Origin: SB15 sp964639245
GTDB taxonomy: Bacteria; Chloroflexota; Anaerolineae; Aggregatilineales; J027
NCBI GenBank assembly: GCA_964639245.1
Contig: CAZXCU010000002.1
Location: 124,001-188,000, forward strand
Length of the DNA stretch: 64,000 nucleotides
Direction: 5' to 3'
Part shown: positions 49,315-58,392 of the stretch, one piece after another
Layout of the letters: each line of letters begins with the position of its first letter
Position numbering within the stretch: position 1 is the first letter of the stretch
Translations under genes and position numbers: made by a program
Notes under the pieces: model-generated
What the model was told of the DNA's origin: nothing
The model's database searches: none
The model's input: the letters and a program-made list of their open reading frames with translations, nothing else

Positions 49315-49917
49315 ATGACTCTGGAAATGCTCAATCAATGTTATTTTCCGCCGATGCTTGGGGGGAGGGTATGCCTCAATTTTGTGAATCTGGCGGAATA
49401 TCGCGGCACCGACCACGCGCTTGATTTTCTCAAGTCTTCTGTGCATGTGCTGGCATGGACTTGGAAAAACCAGCTAATTTCTGATGTCGAAGCGGAAACT
49501 TTACTGGGGGTCGCCAGAGAGTCAGATGCGATGCTGGCCTATGCGGTAGACCTGCGCGAACTGCTGTATCAGATATTTGTGGCGTGGATCGCGCATGAGC
49601 CGTTGCCGCTTGCCCCCTTGAATGCCGCGCTGGAAAAAATTCCACCCCGCCAGCTACACGAACAGGAGAACGGCGTGCTTTTTGTGTGGAATAAGCTCAA
49701 AGCAGAACGCCCCCTCTGGCCTATTTTGCTGGACGCGGTGGAGTTGCTGACCACTGACCAGCTTCACAAAGTCCGTCAGTGTCCGAATTGTGGCTGGTTG
49801 TTTGTGGATACCAGTCGGAACGGGGCAAGGCGCTGGTGCAGCATGGATTACTGCGGCAGCAAGGTCAAATCGCGTCGCCAATATGAACGCAAATTGCAAG
49901 CTAGATCGGATGGGTAA
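49315..49917 (+). CDS. CGNR zinc-finger transcription regulator
   Basis: A 200-residue protein of the ABATE/CGNR group. The C-terminal zinc finger is well kept: CPNCGWLFVDTSRNGARRWCSMDYCGSKVKSRR, with four Cys for zinc and a basic helix for DNA. The first 130 residues are the ABATE-like ligand-sensing region (FVNLAEYRGTDHALDFL...). Such proteins are taken to be stress- or ligand-responsive regulators. It is divergent from an exported hydrolase gene, with a palindrome between them, so control of that gene and of itself is likely. No strong ribosome binding site is seen. Confidence 0.85.
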   Translation: MTLEMLNQCYFPPMLGGRVCLNFVNLAEYRGTDHALDFLKSSVHVLAWTWKNQLISDVEAETLLGVARESDAMLAYAVDLRELLYQIFVAWIAHEPLPLAPLNAALEKIPPRQLHEQENGVLFVWNKLKAERPLWPILLDAVELLTTDQLHKVRQCPNCGWLFVDTSRNGARRWCSMDYCGSKVKSRRQYERKLQARSDG

Positions 49918-50005
49918 GGGCGAGTTCTAAGGGCGTGTATGAGTTATTGTTCTTGGCGAAAGATGGAGCGCCCGTAACCCGCCCGTGTCATCTGTTAATC
50001 TGCCT

Positions 50006-50524
50006 CTACGCCTTCACCACCTTCTCAATCGTATTCCAATTGCGGGTGGTGATATTTTTGCCGAATGTTTTTTCCAAGATCGCCATGGCATCGGTTGTGC
50101 CGCGCTCAGGGGTGACGGTGAGTACGCTGTAGATTTCGCCATCCGTCACACGCAAAATCTGATAATTGCCGTCGGTATATGGAAGGAGGAGGGTGCTTGT
50201 GGATGGTTCGGATAAAAACGTCACATACAAACGGGTTTGCTTGGTGACTTCAATATTTTGAAATGGGTCGTTTGCGGCAATTGCTTGAATTTCATCCCTT
50301 GTGCGTAAGATAACCGATGCGGAATAGCTGAATGTCTCCACAATTGCCTGTTCAATCGTGGTTTTAAGCGTATCCGATGGTTCGGTTTCAAAAACCGCGT
50401 TGCCACTTGCCAGAATGGTTTTTATATCGGTGAAGCCCAACTTGGACAGCATCTCGCGCAGTTTTTCCATTTTCATCTGCTTGCCACCGACATTGATGCC
50501 CCGAATAAACGCCACATATTTCAT
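50006..50524 (-). CDS. DUF1697 family protein
   Basis: A 172-residue protein of the DUF1697 family, recognised by the opening YVAFIRGINVGGKQMKMEKLREMLSKLGFTDIKTILASGNAVFE. The family is widespread and uncharacterised; its fold is alpha/beta with a ferredoxin-like half. I start at the ATG at 50524, since the codon before it is TTG. It is the last gene of an operon with the kinase and PD40 genes, starting 12 bases after the kinase stop. Confidence 0.88.
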   Translation of the reverse strand: MKYVAFIRGINVGGKQMKMEKLREMLSKLGFTDIKTILASGNAVFETEPSDTLKTTIEQAIVETFSYSASVILRTRDEIQAIAANDPFQNIEVTKQTRLYVTFLSEPSTSTLLLPYTDGNYQILRVTDGEIYSVLTVTPERGTTDAMAILEKTFGKNITTRNWNTIEKVVKA

Positions 50525-50536
50525 CAAACGGTATCC

Positions 50537-51487
50537 TTAAAGCTGCTCAAACAAATTTTTCGTGCGCTCAAAAAAACGGGTAATCAATTCATCAGGAATC
50601 TGCGCCGACCCACGTTCATTCACATAGCCCGCGTAGACCGCCAGCGAATGATAATAGCGGCTAATCTGGTAGGCAGGTACAAGCGCCCATTCTGCCGATG
50701 CAATTTTGCGCTGGCTTTCATACCCCGCGAGGAAAGCCTGTTTAACCGCCTCTGACCAACCCCAATAATCCGCGTCACCGAGCAGCATTGCCACATCATA
50801 AATAAAATTACCGTAGCCACAATAATCAAAATCGAAAACGGTCAATTTTTTATCGGCGGTGATATGCGCGTTGCCCTGTGAGACATCCCCATGACACAAC
50901 CCATCTATCGGCAGCGCGGACAAATACGGTTTGAGCCGTGCGGCGTTTTCATGAAAATAAGCCATCACATCAGGCCGATAATCCAAATACGGGCTAAACA
51001 TCGCTAGATGGTGCGAAATCAAATACTCATAATCTATCGTGTGGCGGGTGAGGCGGTGTGGCAGAGTTGCGCCCACCGTATGAATTTTGCCGAGTTCCAC
51101 CCCTAATAAATTCATATCTTCGGCTTTCGGATTACGAGTCAGGGTTGCTCCTTCCGCATAACTGAACAGGACGCCATACCTCGTGCCTTCGGGCATGTCC
51201 AATGGGATGATTTTTTCTCCGTTTTTCATCAGCATACCCACTGAAATAGACACGCCGCCCGCCAGCAAAAAATCTAAAAATGTGAGTTCCGCGCTAATTT
51301 CCTCCAACGTGCGGCGGTTGTAAATCCGAAAGATGAAGCGTTGTGTCTCGCTGCGAATTTCATACACGTCCGCATCCCATGAACGTATCAGCCAACCGCG
51401 CACACCCGCCAAGCCATACGCTGTTTCGATAAGCCGAGTCAGCGCGTCCACCGCTACCACCGAACGAATAATAGGGAGTTGCATCAT
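50537..51487 (-). CDS. APH-type phosphotransferase
   Basis: A 316-residue kinase-fold phosphotransferase of the aminoglycoside/choline/homoserine kinase group. The catalytic loop is LCHGDVSQGNAHI, followed by the metal-binding FDFDYCGYGNFIYDVA. The N-lobe Lys region is less clear. Substrate is unknown: small-molecule kinases, homoserine kinase type II or fructosamine kinases share this pattern. Its ATG overlaps the stop of the upstream PD40 gene by 4 bases, so the two are coupled, and DUF1697 follows. Confidence 0.85.
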   Translation of the reverse strand: MMQLPIIRSVVAVDALTRLIETAYGLAGVRGWLIRSWDADVYEIRSETQRFIFRIYNRRTLEEISAELTFLDFLLAGGVSISVGMLMKNGEKIIPLDMPEGTRYGVLFSYAEGATLTRNPKAEDMNLLGVELGKIHTVGATLPHRLTRHTIDYEYLISHHLAMFSPYLDYRPDVMAYFHENAARLKPYLSALPIDGLCHGDVSQGNAHITADKKLTVFDFDYCGYGNFIYDVAMLLGDADYWGWSEAVKQAFLAGYESQRKIASAEWALVPAYQISRYYHSLAVYAGYVNERGSAQIPDELITRFFERTKNLFEQL

Positions 51488-52569
51488 TGTCTAAACCGAT
51501 ACGACACACCCACCAGCGCCAGCAACCCCAATCCCATCAGCAACAACCGTTCCCCTCGCCACTCCATATCAATAATCGGCGACCATTGCGCGTTACTACT
51601 ATTTGAAATGAGATGTGTAATGTTTGAACCATCTAACTGCATTTTGTAAATATCATACTGTCCATTATATTCAGGTGAAAAAAGTATCCATTTCCCATCG
51701 GACGACCATTCTAAAAAATTATCACTCTTTGGCGTTGGGTCAATTGAATATGAATTTGAATCATTAGGGTTTACTATATATATTTCAAATCCTTCTTCTC
51801 CTAGATACGAAAAAGCAATTAGTTTTCCATTAGGCGACCAAGCAAGGTGATGAAAATCAACATTATAAGGATAGATTGTGATGAGTTTATTTAACTGTGT
51901 CCCATCGGCCCTCATCCGATAAAATGCCCAATCGTTATCACGGTCAGACAGAAAAACAATCCATTGTCCGTTAGGCGACCATATAGGCTGTAAATCTTCA
52001 AATGGATTTTGAGTTAAATTCAATAAATAACTCCCATTATCTTGTCCTTTATAGATTTCCCTGTTTCCATTTATATAGACCACAGTTAAAAATTCACTTT
52101 CATGAGGCAATGGTGGTTCGGTTGTTCCATCAATAATCCGTAAATTTATTTTCTCTTGTTGGGCTATATTGAATTTAAAGAAACTATACCCTGTAAGCTG
52201 TTTTTGCATAATAATCCACTGCCCGTCACTCGAAATAATTGGCACGCCCGTAAATGCTTCATCTGTCATTAATACTTTTCTTCTCTTACCTTGTGGATTA
52301 ACAATATAGAGTTCGCCATACTGATTGAAACATAACAACCAGTCTCCGAGTGGAGATGCTTTACATTGCGTTGGATTTTGAGGATTTATGATGCGTTTTA
52401 CCTGCCTGCCATCTGCGGTTATCCGATAAATTCCCAAATCATTGGGGGTATTATATTGAAAAAAAATGTACGGTGGTTGTGGTTCTTGCTGGCGAACCAA
52501 CCCCAAAATTCCCACCAACACCAGCAAAATCAAACTCACGCACACAAAAATCAAACGGGCAAAACGCAT
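51484..52569 (-). CDS. TolB-like PD40 beta-propeller protein (second copy)
   Basis: A 361-residue paralogue of the protein at 21104-22192. A signal anchor at residues about 5-22 is followed by repeats of the form 'WSPNGQWIVFLSDRDNDWAFYRMRADGTQLNKL', at least five in number, and a hydrophobic C-terminal helix (LLLMGLGLLALVGVSY). I start at the ATG at 52569, with GGAG seven bases upstream. The 54 extra in-frame codons to 52731 only translate a dispersed palindromic repeat and unrelated sequence. First gene of a three-gene operon with the kinase and DUF1697. Confidence 0.8.
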   Translation of the reverse strand: MRFARLIFVCVSLILLVLVGILGLVRQQEPQPPYIFFQYNTPNDLGIYRITADGRQVKRIINPQNPTQCKASPLGDWLLCFNQYGELYIVNPQGKRRKVLMTDEAFTGVPIISSDGQWIIMQKQLTGYSFFKFNIAQQEKINLRIIDGTTEPPLPHESEFLTVVYINGNREIYKGQDNGSYLLNLTQNPFEDLQPIWSPNGQWIVFLSDRDNDWAFYRMRADGTQLNKLITIYPYNVDFHHLAWSPNGKLIAFSYLGEEGFEIYIVNPNDSNSYSIDPTPKSDNFLEWSSDGKWILFSPEYNGQYDIYKMQLDGSNITHLISNSSNAQWSPIIDMEWRGERLLLMGLGLLALVGVSYRFRQ

Positions 52570-52682
52570 AATAACTCCTTTATCGTGCTGATTTTGCCGC
52601 TTTTCACGCCATGCTGCCTGACGCTTGCTCCACGCTGCCTGTCCAATCGCAGGGAATTGTCGTGTATAATGCAGGCACTTAA

Positions 52683-52775
52683 ATTGACCCCACCCCCTGC
52701 CCCTCCCCGTGAACGGAGAGGGGATTCTCATAAAATTCTCCCTCTCAGTGTATGAGGGGGTTAGGGGTGAGGTGA
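52683..52775. repeat. GC-rich palindromic repeat, copy f
   Basis: CCCCTCCCC...GGAGAGGGG followed by CTCCCTCTC...GAGGGGG make a long double hairpin between the divergent PD40 and mreB genes. It is one of the longest copies of the family in this window. Confidence 0.7.
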
Positions 52776-52800
52776 AACGCTAAAACCACAACGGAGAACC

Positions 52801-53805
52801 ATGTTTTCTAAAAAAATCGGGATTGATTTAGGAACTGTCAACGTCCTTGTCGCCTATAATAATCAAATTGTGCTGCAAGAACCCTCGATGGTGGCGCTGA
52901 CCACAGGCGAAGAAGAACTCGTGCGGGCAATCGGGCAAGATGCGCGGGATATGTGGGGTCGTCACCCCGAAGGCATCGAGGTCATGCGTCCCCTGCGCGA
53001 TGGCGTGATTGCCGATTACGAAGTCACCGAAGCCATGCTGCGTTATTTTCTGCGGAAAATGAAAGCCCGTTCGATGGGACGCGGCCCGGAGGTCATGATT
53101 TCTGTGCCGTATGGTGTAACCTCGGTAGAAAAACGGGCGGTGTATGAGGCGGCGATTCAGGCAGGGGCGCGGATTGCCTATCTCATTCCCGAACCCCTTG
53201 CGGCAGCGATTGGGGCAGGCTTGCCCGTCACGACTCCGGCGGGTAACATGATTCTCAATCTGGGGGGGGGAGTCTCCGAAGCGGCGGTTATGGCGATGGG
53301 AAATATTGTCGTCGCGCACAGCGTTCGGGCCGGCGGGATGCGCTTGGACGACGCGATTATCAATTACATGCGCCGCAAATATAGCCTCGTGATTGGCGAA
53401 CCGACGGCGGAAGCGGTCAAAATTCAGATTGGCGCGGCGGTGAATCTGCCCGAAGAACTCCACATGGAAATTCAGGGGCGCGATCAAGTCAGTGGGCTGC
53501 CACGGACGATTTCGGTGTCTACAGGCGAAGTGGCAGAAGCGATTCAAGAACCGCTTGCGATGATTGCCAGTGTTGCCAAACGGGTTTTAGCCGATACCCC
53601 ACCCGAACTTGCCTCCGATATTATTGATCGGGGCATTGTCATCACCGGGGGAACAGCGCTGCTGCGCGGGATTGAACAGTACATTACCCAGATTACAGGG
53701 GTGCCTGCCTACCGCAGTGATGACCCGCTTGTGGCTGTTGCGGTTGGGGCGGTGCGGGCGCTCAACAATCCGAGCCTCATGCGCGGCAATGTCCAGCAGA
53801 TTTAA
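52801..53805 (+). CDS. mreB: MreB-family actin homologue with altered phosphate-2 motif
   Basis: A 334-residue bacterial actin that forms membrane-bound filaments guiding wall synthesis. The phosphate-1 motif IGIDLGTVNVLVAY, the VRPLRDGVIADYEVTEAMLRYF segment, PEPLAAAIGAG and the adenosine motif GIVITGGTALLRGIEQYI are intact. Phosphate-2, normally DIGGGTTE, reads NLGGGVSE: the Asp is Asn and a Thr is Val. This could slow ATP hydrolysis or mark a specialised paralogue. MreC and MreD are not next to it, unlike the common mreBCD operon. The ATG follows AACGGAGAACC, a good site. Confidence 0.92.
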   Translation: MFSKKIGIDLGTVNVLVAYNNQIVLQEPSMVALTTGEEELVRAIGQDARDMWGRHPEGIEVMRPLRDGVIADYEVTEAMLRYFLRKMKARSMGRGPEVMISVPYGVTSVEKRAVYEAAIQAGARIAYLIPEPLAAAIGAGLPVTTPAGNMILNLGGGVSEAAVMAMGNIVVAHSVRAGGMRLDDAIINYMRRKYSLVIGEPTAEAVKIQIGAAVNLPEELHMEIQGRDQVSGLPRTISVSTGEVAEAIQEPLAMIASVAKRVLADTPPELASDIIDRGIVITGGTALLRGIEQYITQITGVPAYRSDDPLVAVAVGAVRALNNPSLMRGNVQQI

Positions 53806-53927
53806 TGCTTCTCAACTGGACATGCAAAAACGGTGTCCAGTTTTTGGCGAATCCTAAATTTTTGTTAAAAAAACGTTTCATCCTTAAGGTTTATGCTAGA
53901 GTCTTTGGGACTCAAAAGGAGAAACGC

Positions 53928-54950
53928 ATGGACAATACGCTCGAATTATCAACGATTCGCCCCACCATATCACTGCGCTTAGGGCAATTTTTTGGCCTGC
54001 TGCGCCGTCTGGTTTTATTGGGGGTGGATTTTTATCTACTTGGCTTCTGGTTTTATTTCATTAGCCGGGTAATTCACGAATTCTGGTTTGTTTCCTTCAT
54101 CAGCCTCTTTTTACAATATTTGCTGTTGCCCGTTTTTGTGGTGCTGCCTTTGACCTTGTTCGGCAAATCCAAACTTCGCATCGGCGCAGCAGCGATTTTG
54201 TGCATGATTTATGTGGCATCTTACGGGGTATTATTCCTGCCAGACCGTTCACAGGCCGCGCCGGACGGAGCCTCCACCCTCAAAGTCATCGCCTTCAATT
54301 CCGCCACCACGCGCACCACGCCGTTTCATCTGGATGAACTTTTGCTGGAGGAAAACGCGGATATTGTCGGGATTATTGAAGTCAGCCGTCGGAATAAAGC
54401 CTACCTTCAAGCCAACTACCGCCAGATGTACCCCTACCAGATTTTTACCGAAATTGGCACCGAACCCAAAGCGCTCCTCAGCCGCTATCCCATCGAAAGT
54501 TACGACACCTTCATCATGGAAACCACCCGCGCCAACATTGAAGCGACCATTAATATTAACGGCAAACGGGTCACGGTTTATGTGGTGCATCCCCCTTCGC
54601 CGGATATTGACCGCGAATTGACCTTTTTTGAACCGGATGTGGATAATCTTCCTGAAGTCAAAGGGCTACTGGAACGCGCTGATTCTGACCAACCGACCCT
54701 TTTGTTGGGTGATTTTAATTTCACCGACCAGCACAAAGCCCATGATTTAGTCGAGGACGCGGGTTTTACCGATATGCACCGTGCGGTTGGCTATGGCTTT
54801 GGTCATACATGGGGGCATCGGGATGCGGCATTCCTGGTTCGCATTGACTATGTATGGGTGTCTTCGCATTTTCTGCCGCTTGAATCGCGGGTGGGGGCGG
54901 ACACCTTTGGCGACCATCGTCCGGTTATTGCCCGTATCGCATGGAAATAA
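53928..54950 (+). CDS. Membrane-anchored endonuclease/exonuclease/phosphatase (EEP) protein
   Basis: A 340-residue protein. Three hydrophobic segments occupy residues about 25-105, then an EEP-superfamily domain faces outward: VIAFNSATTR, ADIVGIIEV with the metal-binding Glu, LLGDFNFTDQH with the catalytic Asp and Asn, RIDYVWVS, and GDHRPVIARI with the terminal Asp-His. Members with this layout cut phosphodiesters of nucleic acids or lipids. The ATG at 53928 is preferred because AAGGAGAAACGC precedes it; the in-frame start at 53805 overlaps mreB. Confidence 0.86.
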   Translation: MDNTLELSTIRPTISLRLGQFFGLLRRLVLLGVDFYLLGFWFYFISRVIHEFWFVSFISLFLQYLLLPVFVVLPLTLFGKSKLRIGAAAILCMIYVASYGVLFLPDRSQAAPDGASTLKVIAFNSATTRTTPFHLDELLLEENADIVGIIEVSRRNKAYLQANYRQMYPYQIFTEIGTEPKALLSRYPIESYDTFIMETTRANIEATININGKRVTVYVVHPPSPDIDRELTFFEPDVDNLPEVKGLLERADSDQPTLLLGDFNFTDQHKAHDLVEDAGFTDMHRAVGYGFGHTWGHRDAAFLVRIDYVWVSSHFLPLESRVGADTFGDHRPVIARIAWK

Positions 54951-54961
54951 CCTTAAGTTCT

Positions 54962-54986
54962 CCCCTCTCCATTGGTTGGAGAGGGG
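54962..54986. repeat. GC-rich palindromic repeat, copy g
   Basis: CCCCTCTCC and GGAGAGGGG form a 9-pair hairpin between the convergent EEP and GMC genes, continued by GGGGGTGAGGGG. It probably also ends transcription of both. Confidence 0.7.
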
Positions 54987-55001
54987 TCGGGGGTGAGGGG
55001 A

Positions 55002-56588
55002 TTAACTTTTCTCAGGAATCTGCCCTACCACATATTCCGCCAGCGCCGTAATTGTCAGACTCGGATTAATGCCCGGATTGGCGGGGACAATCGAACCATC
55101 CACCACGTACAAACCGGGGTAATTGAACACTTCGCCGTTTGTGCCGACCACGCCCTCCTGCTCATCGCGTCCCATCGGACACCCGCCCAGAATATGCGCC
55201 GTTGCCGGGATATTGAGTAAGGTTTCCAGAATCGAATCCTGCGGGATGCCCTGTGTTTTTGCCGCGAATGACCGCGCTATTGCATGAGACACCGCCGCGT
55301 CAGGGGAAATTTTTTGCCCCTCATGCAACCGTGATACCAACCCGCGACGGAACAGCGTAAACAGATTCCGTCCCGGTTTCACATCCATCGTCGTATCTTC
55401 CGTCTGCATAATCAATAAAATCGTCGTTACCCGCGCCCATCGAGAAAAAACATGGGTATACAAAGCATGGTAGGGTTGGCTGATAATTTGCCAGAGGGTT
55501 TTTAAGAATCGAATCGGGATGTTTTTGCCTCCTTCAATCATCGGCGCAGCCAGAAATTTCATCAGCGACGAACCATCAGGATAATGGACGGGTTCGACAT
55601 GTGTTTTGTCATCAAAGGCAAAGACCGATGTAATCGCCAGCCCTTTAGAATAATCCACATTTTTATGGAGCGTCGTTGAGCCGTTGAGGGTTTCGCTGTT
55701 GGTACGGACTTTTTGCCCCAGCATCCGTGAAATTTTGGGCAGTGATTTTTGCTGACAGGCAAATAACAATTTCAGGGTTCCCAGCACCCCCGCCGAAACC
55801 ACCATATTTTTTGTCCGAATTGTCCATGTGTGGCGCGAAAACGCCGTTGACCGCCGATACACCACCTCGTAACGTGCGCCATCGGCTTGATTTTCGGGCA
55901 AGGGACGAATGTCCGTGACCTCGGCTTCGGGACGAATGTCCGCGCCCCATTTTTCCGCAAAATACAGATAATTTTTCATCAGATGATTTTTGGCGTTGTA
56001 ACGGCAGCCAATCATACACCCGCCACATTGAATACACCCCGTCCGCGCTGGCCCTTCGCCATCAAAATAGGGGTCTGGCATGGTGACACCCGCTTCCCCA
56101 AAAAACACCCCTACCTCAACGGGTTGAAAACTCGACTCGCGCCCGAAATCCCGCGCTACGAGTTTCAATGCTTCATCCACGGGCGTTAAATGCGGATTGG
56201 TAGCGACCCCGCGCATCCGTTTGGCGGTTTCATAATGGGGCTGCAAGACTGTTTTCCAATCCGCCAAATGTCGCCAATCGGCAGACTCAAAAAAGCTGTC
56301 GTCTGGCTGCATGACCACGTTCGCATACACCAGACTCCCCCCGCCGACCCCGCACCCATGCAACACCATGACATCATTCAACACGGTAATTTGTTGCAAT
56401 CCGAACCAGCGCAGCGCGGGCAGCCACAGATATTTTTTTACATCCCAATTCGTGCGCGGAAAATCGGCATCCTGAAAGCGTTTGCCCCGTTCCAGCACCA
56501 CCACGCGATAACCTTTTTCGGTCAAGCGCATGGCTGCCACTGCCCCCCCAAATCCCGACCCAATCACCACAAAATCTACCGTGTCCAT
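55002..56588 (-). CDS. GMC-type FAD oxidoreductase (cholesterol-oxidase-like)
   Basis: A 528-residue flavoprotein. The FAD motif is VVIGSGFGGAVAAMRL near residues 7-22, LHGCGVGGGSLVYANVV follows, and the C-terminal GGCPMGRDEQEGVVGTNGEVFNYPGLYVVDGSIVPANPGINPSLTITALAEY is the GMC_oxred_C signature. CIQCGGCMIGCRYNAKNHL near residue 180 has four Cys in the spacing seen in this subgroup and might hold a metal or cluster. Substrates in the family are alcohols or sterols. The gene stands alone, followed on its strand by a palindromic repeat. Confidence 0.88.
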   Translation of the reverse strand: MDTVDFVVIGSGFGGAVAAMRLTEKGYRVVVLERGKRFQDADFPRTNWDVKKYLWLPALRWFGLQQITVLNDVMVLHGCGVGGGSLVYANVVMQPDDSFFESADWRHLADWKTVLQPHYETAKRMRGVATNPHLTPVDEALKLVARDFGRESSFQPVEVGVFFGEAGVTMPDPYFDGEGPARTGCIQCGGCMIGCRYNAKNHLMKNYLYFAEKWGADIRPEAEVTDIRPLPENQADGARYEVVYRRSTAFSRHTWTIRTKNMVVSAGVLGTLKLLFACQQKSLPKISRMLGQKVRTNSETLNGSTTLHKNVDYSKGLAITSVFAFDDKTHVEPVHYPDGSSLMKFLAAPMIEGGKNIPIRFLKTLWQIISQPYHALYTHVFSRWARVTTILLIMQTEDTTMDVKPGRNLFTLFRRGLVSRLHEGQKISPDAAVSHAIARSFAAKTQGIPQDSILETLLNIPATAHILGGCPMGRDEQEGVVGTNGEVFNYPGLYVVDGSIVPANPGINPSLTITALAEYVVGQIPEKS

Positions 56589-56665
56589 CAGAATAACTTT
56601 CTAACTTCGCCCGACTCCACCCACATATATAACCGATATTTTCATTTTTCGCATATCATCAAATC

Positions 56666-56690
56666 GTAGGGTGGGAACAAGCAACCCTAC
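56666..56690 (-). terminator. Hairpin at the end of the LuxR-type gene
   Basis: GTAGGGT and ACCCTAC form a 7-pair stem that overlaps the stop codon at 56687. The loop contains GGGAACAAGC. There is no T run. Confidence 0.5.
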
Positions 56691-57307
56691 AACAAAATCA
56701 GGCCAAGTCGGGTGGCGCGGACAACGGCTTCGGTGCGGCTTTGTGCGCCGAGTTTGGTCATGATGGAATTGACGTGAAATTTCACCGTATGGTCGCTGAT
56801 GTGAAGTTGCTGGGCGATGGCTTTGTTGGCGAAACCTTCCGCCAGCAGTTGCAGCACTTCCAATTCACGCGGGGTTAAATCGGTGACGGGGGGCAGGGCA
56901 GGTTCAGAATGCGGGGTGGTGAGCGACTCGGCAAATAGGGGGTCAATGACCAGCAATTCTTGGTCAATGGCGTGGAGGGCAGCCACCAATTGTTCGGCTT
57001 TAACTTCCTGTGGCAAGATGGCTTTTGCACCCGCGTTAAGGGCAGCGGCAATCGGCGCTTCCCGCGAAACCAGAATCGCCATGGGAATATCGCGCACATC
57101 CGCCAGCATATCGAACGCCGCGCCGATTTCCCACCCCATATCCCAGACGACGACTCCGGGACGGTAGACATCCAGCAGGGTGGGCAAATCATCATCGGCG
57201 GCGATTTGCCCGACGACCTGACAGCCTTCCTGAGTCGCCAGCAGCGCCGCAAGCCCCATCCGTGCCAACGGGTTATCGCCAACAATCAAAATGCGTAAAT
57301 CTGTCAA
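56687..57307 (-). CDS. NarL/LuxR-type response regulator with degenerate receiver
   Basis: A 206-residue regulator. The receiver (1-120) keeps the phospho-acceptor candidate D56 (VVVWDMGW) but has only one acidic residue at the metal site (G10-D11) and lacks the conserved Lys (ILPQEV). The C-terminal LuxR helix-turn-helix is complete: LTPRELEVLQLLAEGFANKAIAQQLHISDHTVKFHVNSIMTKLG. It may therefore be regulated without normal phosphorylation. No kinase is encoded nearby. The gene is 71 bases downstream of the EamA permease start region, on the same strand. Confidence 0.88.
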   Translation of the reverse strand: MTDLRILIVGDNPLARMGLAALLATQEGCQVVGQIAADDDLPTLLDVYRPGVVVWDMGWEIGAAFDMLADVRDIPMAILVSREAPIAAALNAGAKAILPQEVKAEQLVAALHAIDQELLVIDPLFAESLTTPHSEPALPPVTDLTPRELEVLQLLAEGFANKAIAQQLHISDHTVKFHVNSIMTKLGAQSRTEAVVRATRLGLILL

Positions 57308-57378
57308 ATGAAGTCCTTTTTGCGCTTAGATTTGTAGAGCAGGAATCGCTCAAGCGCGTTCCTAAAAATACCCCTCTA

Positions 57379-58290
57379 TTATAACGCAGAGGATTCTTCA
57401 ATGACTTCGCGTTTATTTTGCGGGAAATTGGCGTAGGCCACGCCCGCTAAAATGATAGCCGAACCCAGTACCGCTAAGGGAGTCGGGATTTCGCCTAAAA
57501 AGGCAATCGCTAAAATCGCGCTGCCAATCGGTTCGGCTAAGGCGACCAAACTCACATAGGCGGCAGGAAAATAACCGAGCGCGTAATTAAAGGACGAATG
57601 ACCGATGAGTTGGGGGAACAAGGCCAGCGCCAAAATCCAAAAATAGCCGCCGCCGGGCTGCCCAAAAAACGAATCGCCTGTAGCGAATACGACGGGAATC
57701 AGCACCAGCGCAGCTGCCCCATACACAACCCAGATATACGGAATCAGACTGAGTTTAGCGCGGATTCGCCGTCCGATGATGAGATAGAGCGCGATGGCAA
57801 CTGCGCCAATCACCGCGAGAAGATTGCCTAAAATCGGCGCGTCACGGGTGGGCGCTTCGCCGGAATCGCCACTCATTGCCACGATGATGCTGCCGACAAA
57901 AGCAATCACAATGCCCATAATCACTTTGCTCTGGACTCGTTCGCCCAGAAGGGGAAAAGATAAAAGGGCGACAAATAGGGGGTTGGTGGTGACTAAAACA
58001 ACACTGGTCACAACAGAGGTATATTCAAGGGATGAAATCCACGTAGCAAAGTGGAGTCCTAGAAAAACGCCTGCCAATCCGCATAAGCCCCATTCGGTGG
58101 CGGTGAGGCGCTGCAATTCGGGTTGATGATTTTTAAGCGCGAAGGGGGATAAAATCAGCGTGGCGATGATGAGTCTGCCTGCTGCAATTACCAGCGATGG
58201 CACTTTTTCATCCTGTGCCATGCGAACTAAAATCGCGGCGCTGGAAGCCGCCAGCACCCCCACCGCCAGCGCGAAATAAGCATTCTTCAA
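57379..58290 (-). CDS. EamA/DMT family transporter
   Basis: A 303-residue membrane protein with ten hydrophobic helices in two EamA repeats (about 5-140 and 155-290), the drug/metabolite transporter superfamily. Such proteins export amino acids, nucleosides or toxic metabolites; the substrate is unknown. The first repeat includes FLGLHFATWISSLEYTSVVTSVVLVTTNPLFVALLS and the second FPQLIGHSSFNYALGYFPAAYVSLVALAEPIGSAILA, both typical. It is divergent from sodA with a 102-base gap. Confidence 0.9.
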   Translation of the reverse strand: MKNAYFALAVGVLAASSAAILVRMAQDEKVPSLVIAAGRLIIATLILSPFALKNHQPELQRLTATEWGLCGLAGVFLGLHFATWISSLEYTSVVTSVVLVTTNPLFVALLSFPLLGERVQSKVIMGIVIAFVGSIIVAMSGDSGEAPTRDAPILGNLLAVIGAVAIALYLIIGRRIRAKLSLIPYIWVVYGAAALVLIPVVFATGDSFFGQPGGGYFWILALALFPQLIGHSSFNYALGYFPAAYVSLVALAEPIGSAILAIAFLGEIPTPLAVLGSAIILAGVAYANFPQNKREVIEESSAL

Positions 58291-58317
58291 GATAAAATCT
58301 CCGTTAGAATTAGTTGG

Positions 58318-58335
58318 CCTGTTCCATTGGACAGG
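58318..58335. promoter_or_regulatory. Small inverted repeat upstream of sodA
   Basis: CCTGTTCC and GGACAGG pair around ATT with one bulged base, 58 bases ahead of the sodA start and 28 bases ahead of the divergent EamA gene. A tentative operator. Confidence 0.3.
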
Positions 58336-58392
58336 TTATAGTTCCTACTAAGTACGTTACTATGCTACCGAAAATCCACGAAGGAGAACACA

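Noticed and set aside
52570..52731. N-terminal extension of the second PD40 protein
   Set aside because: It translates a dispersed repeat and lies before a good ribosome binding site and signal anchor.
52828..53547. 239-codon open frame antisense to mreB
   Set aside because: Rich in His, Arg and Pro without domain features, and opposite to a strongly conserved MreB.
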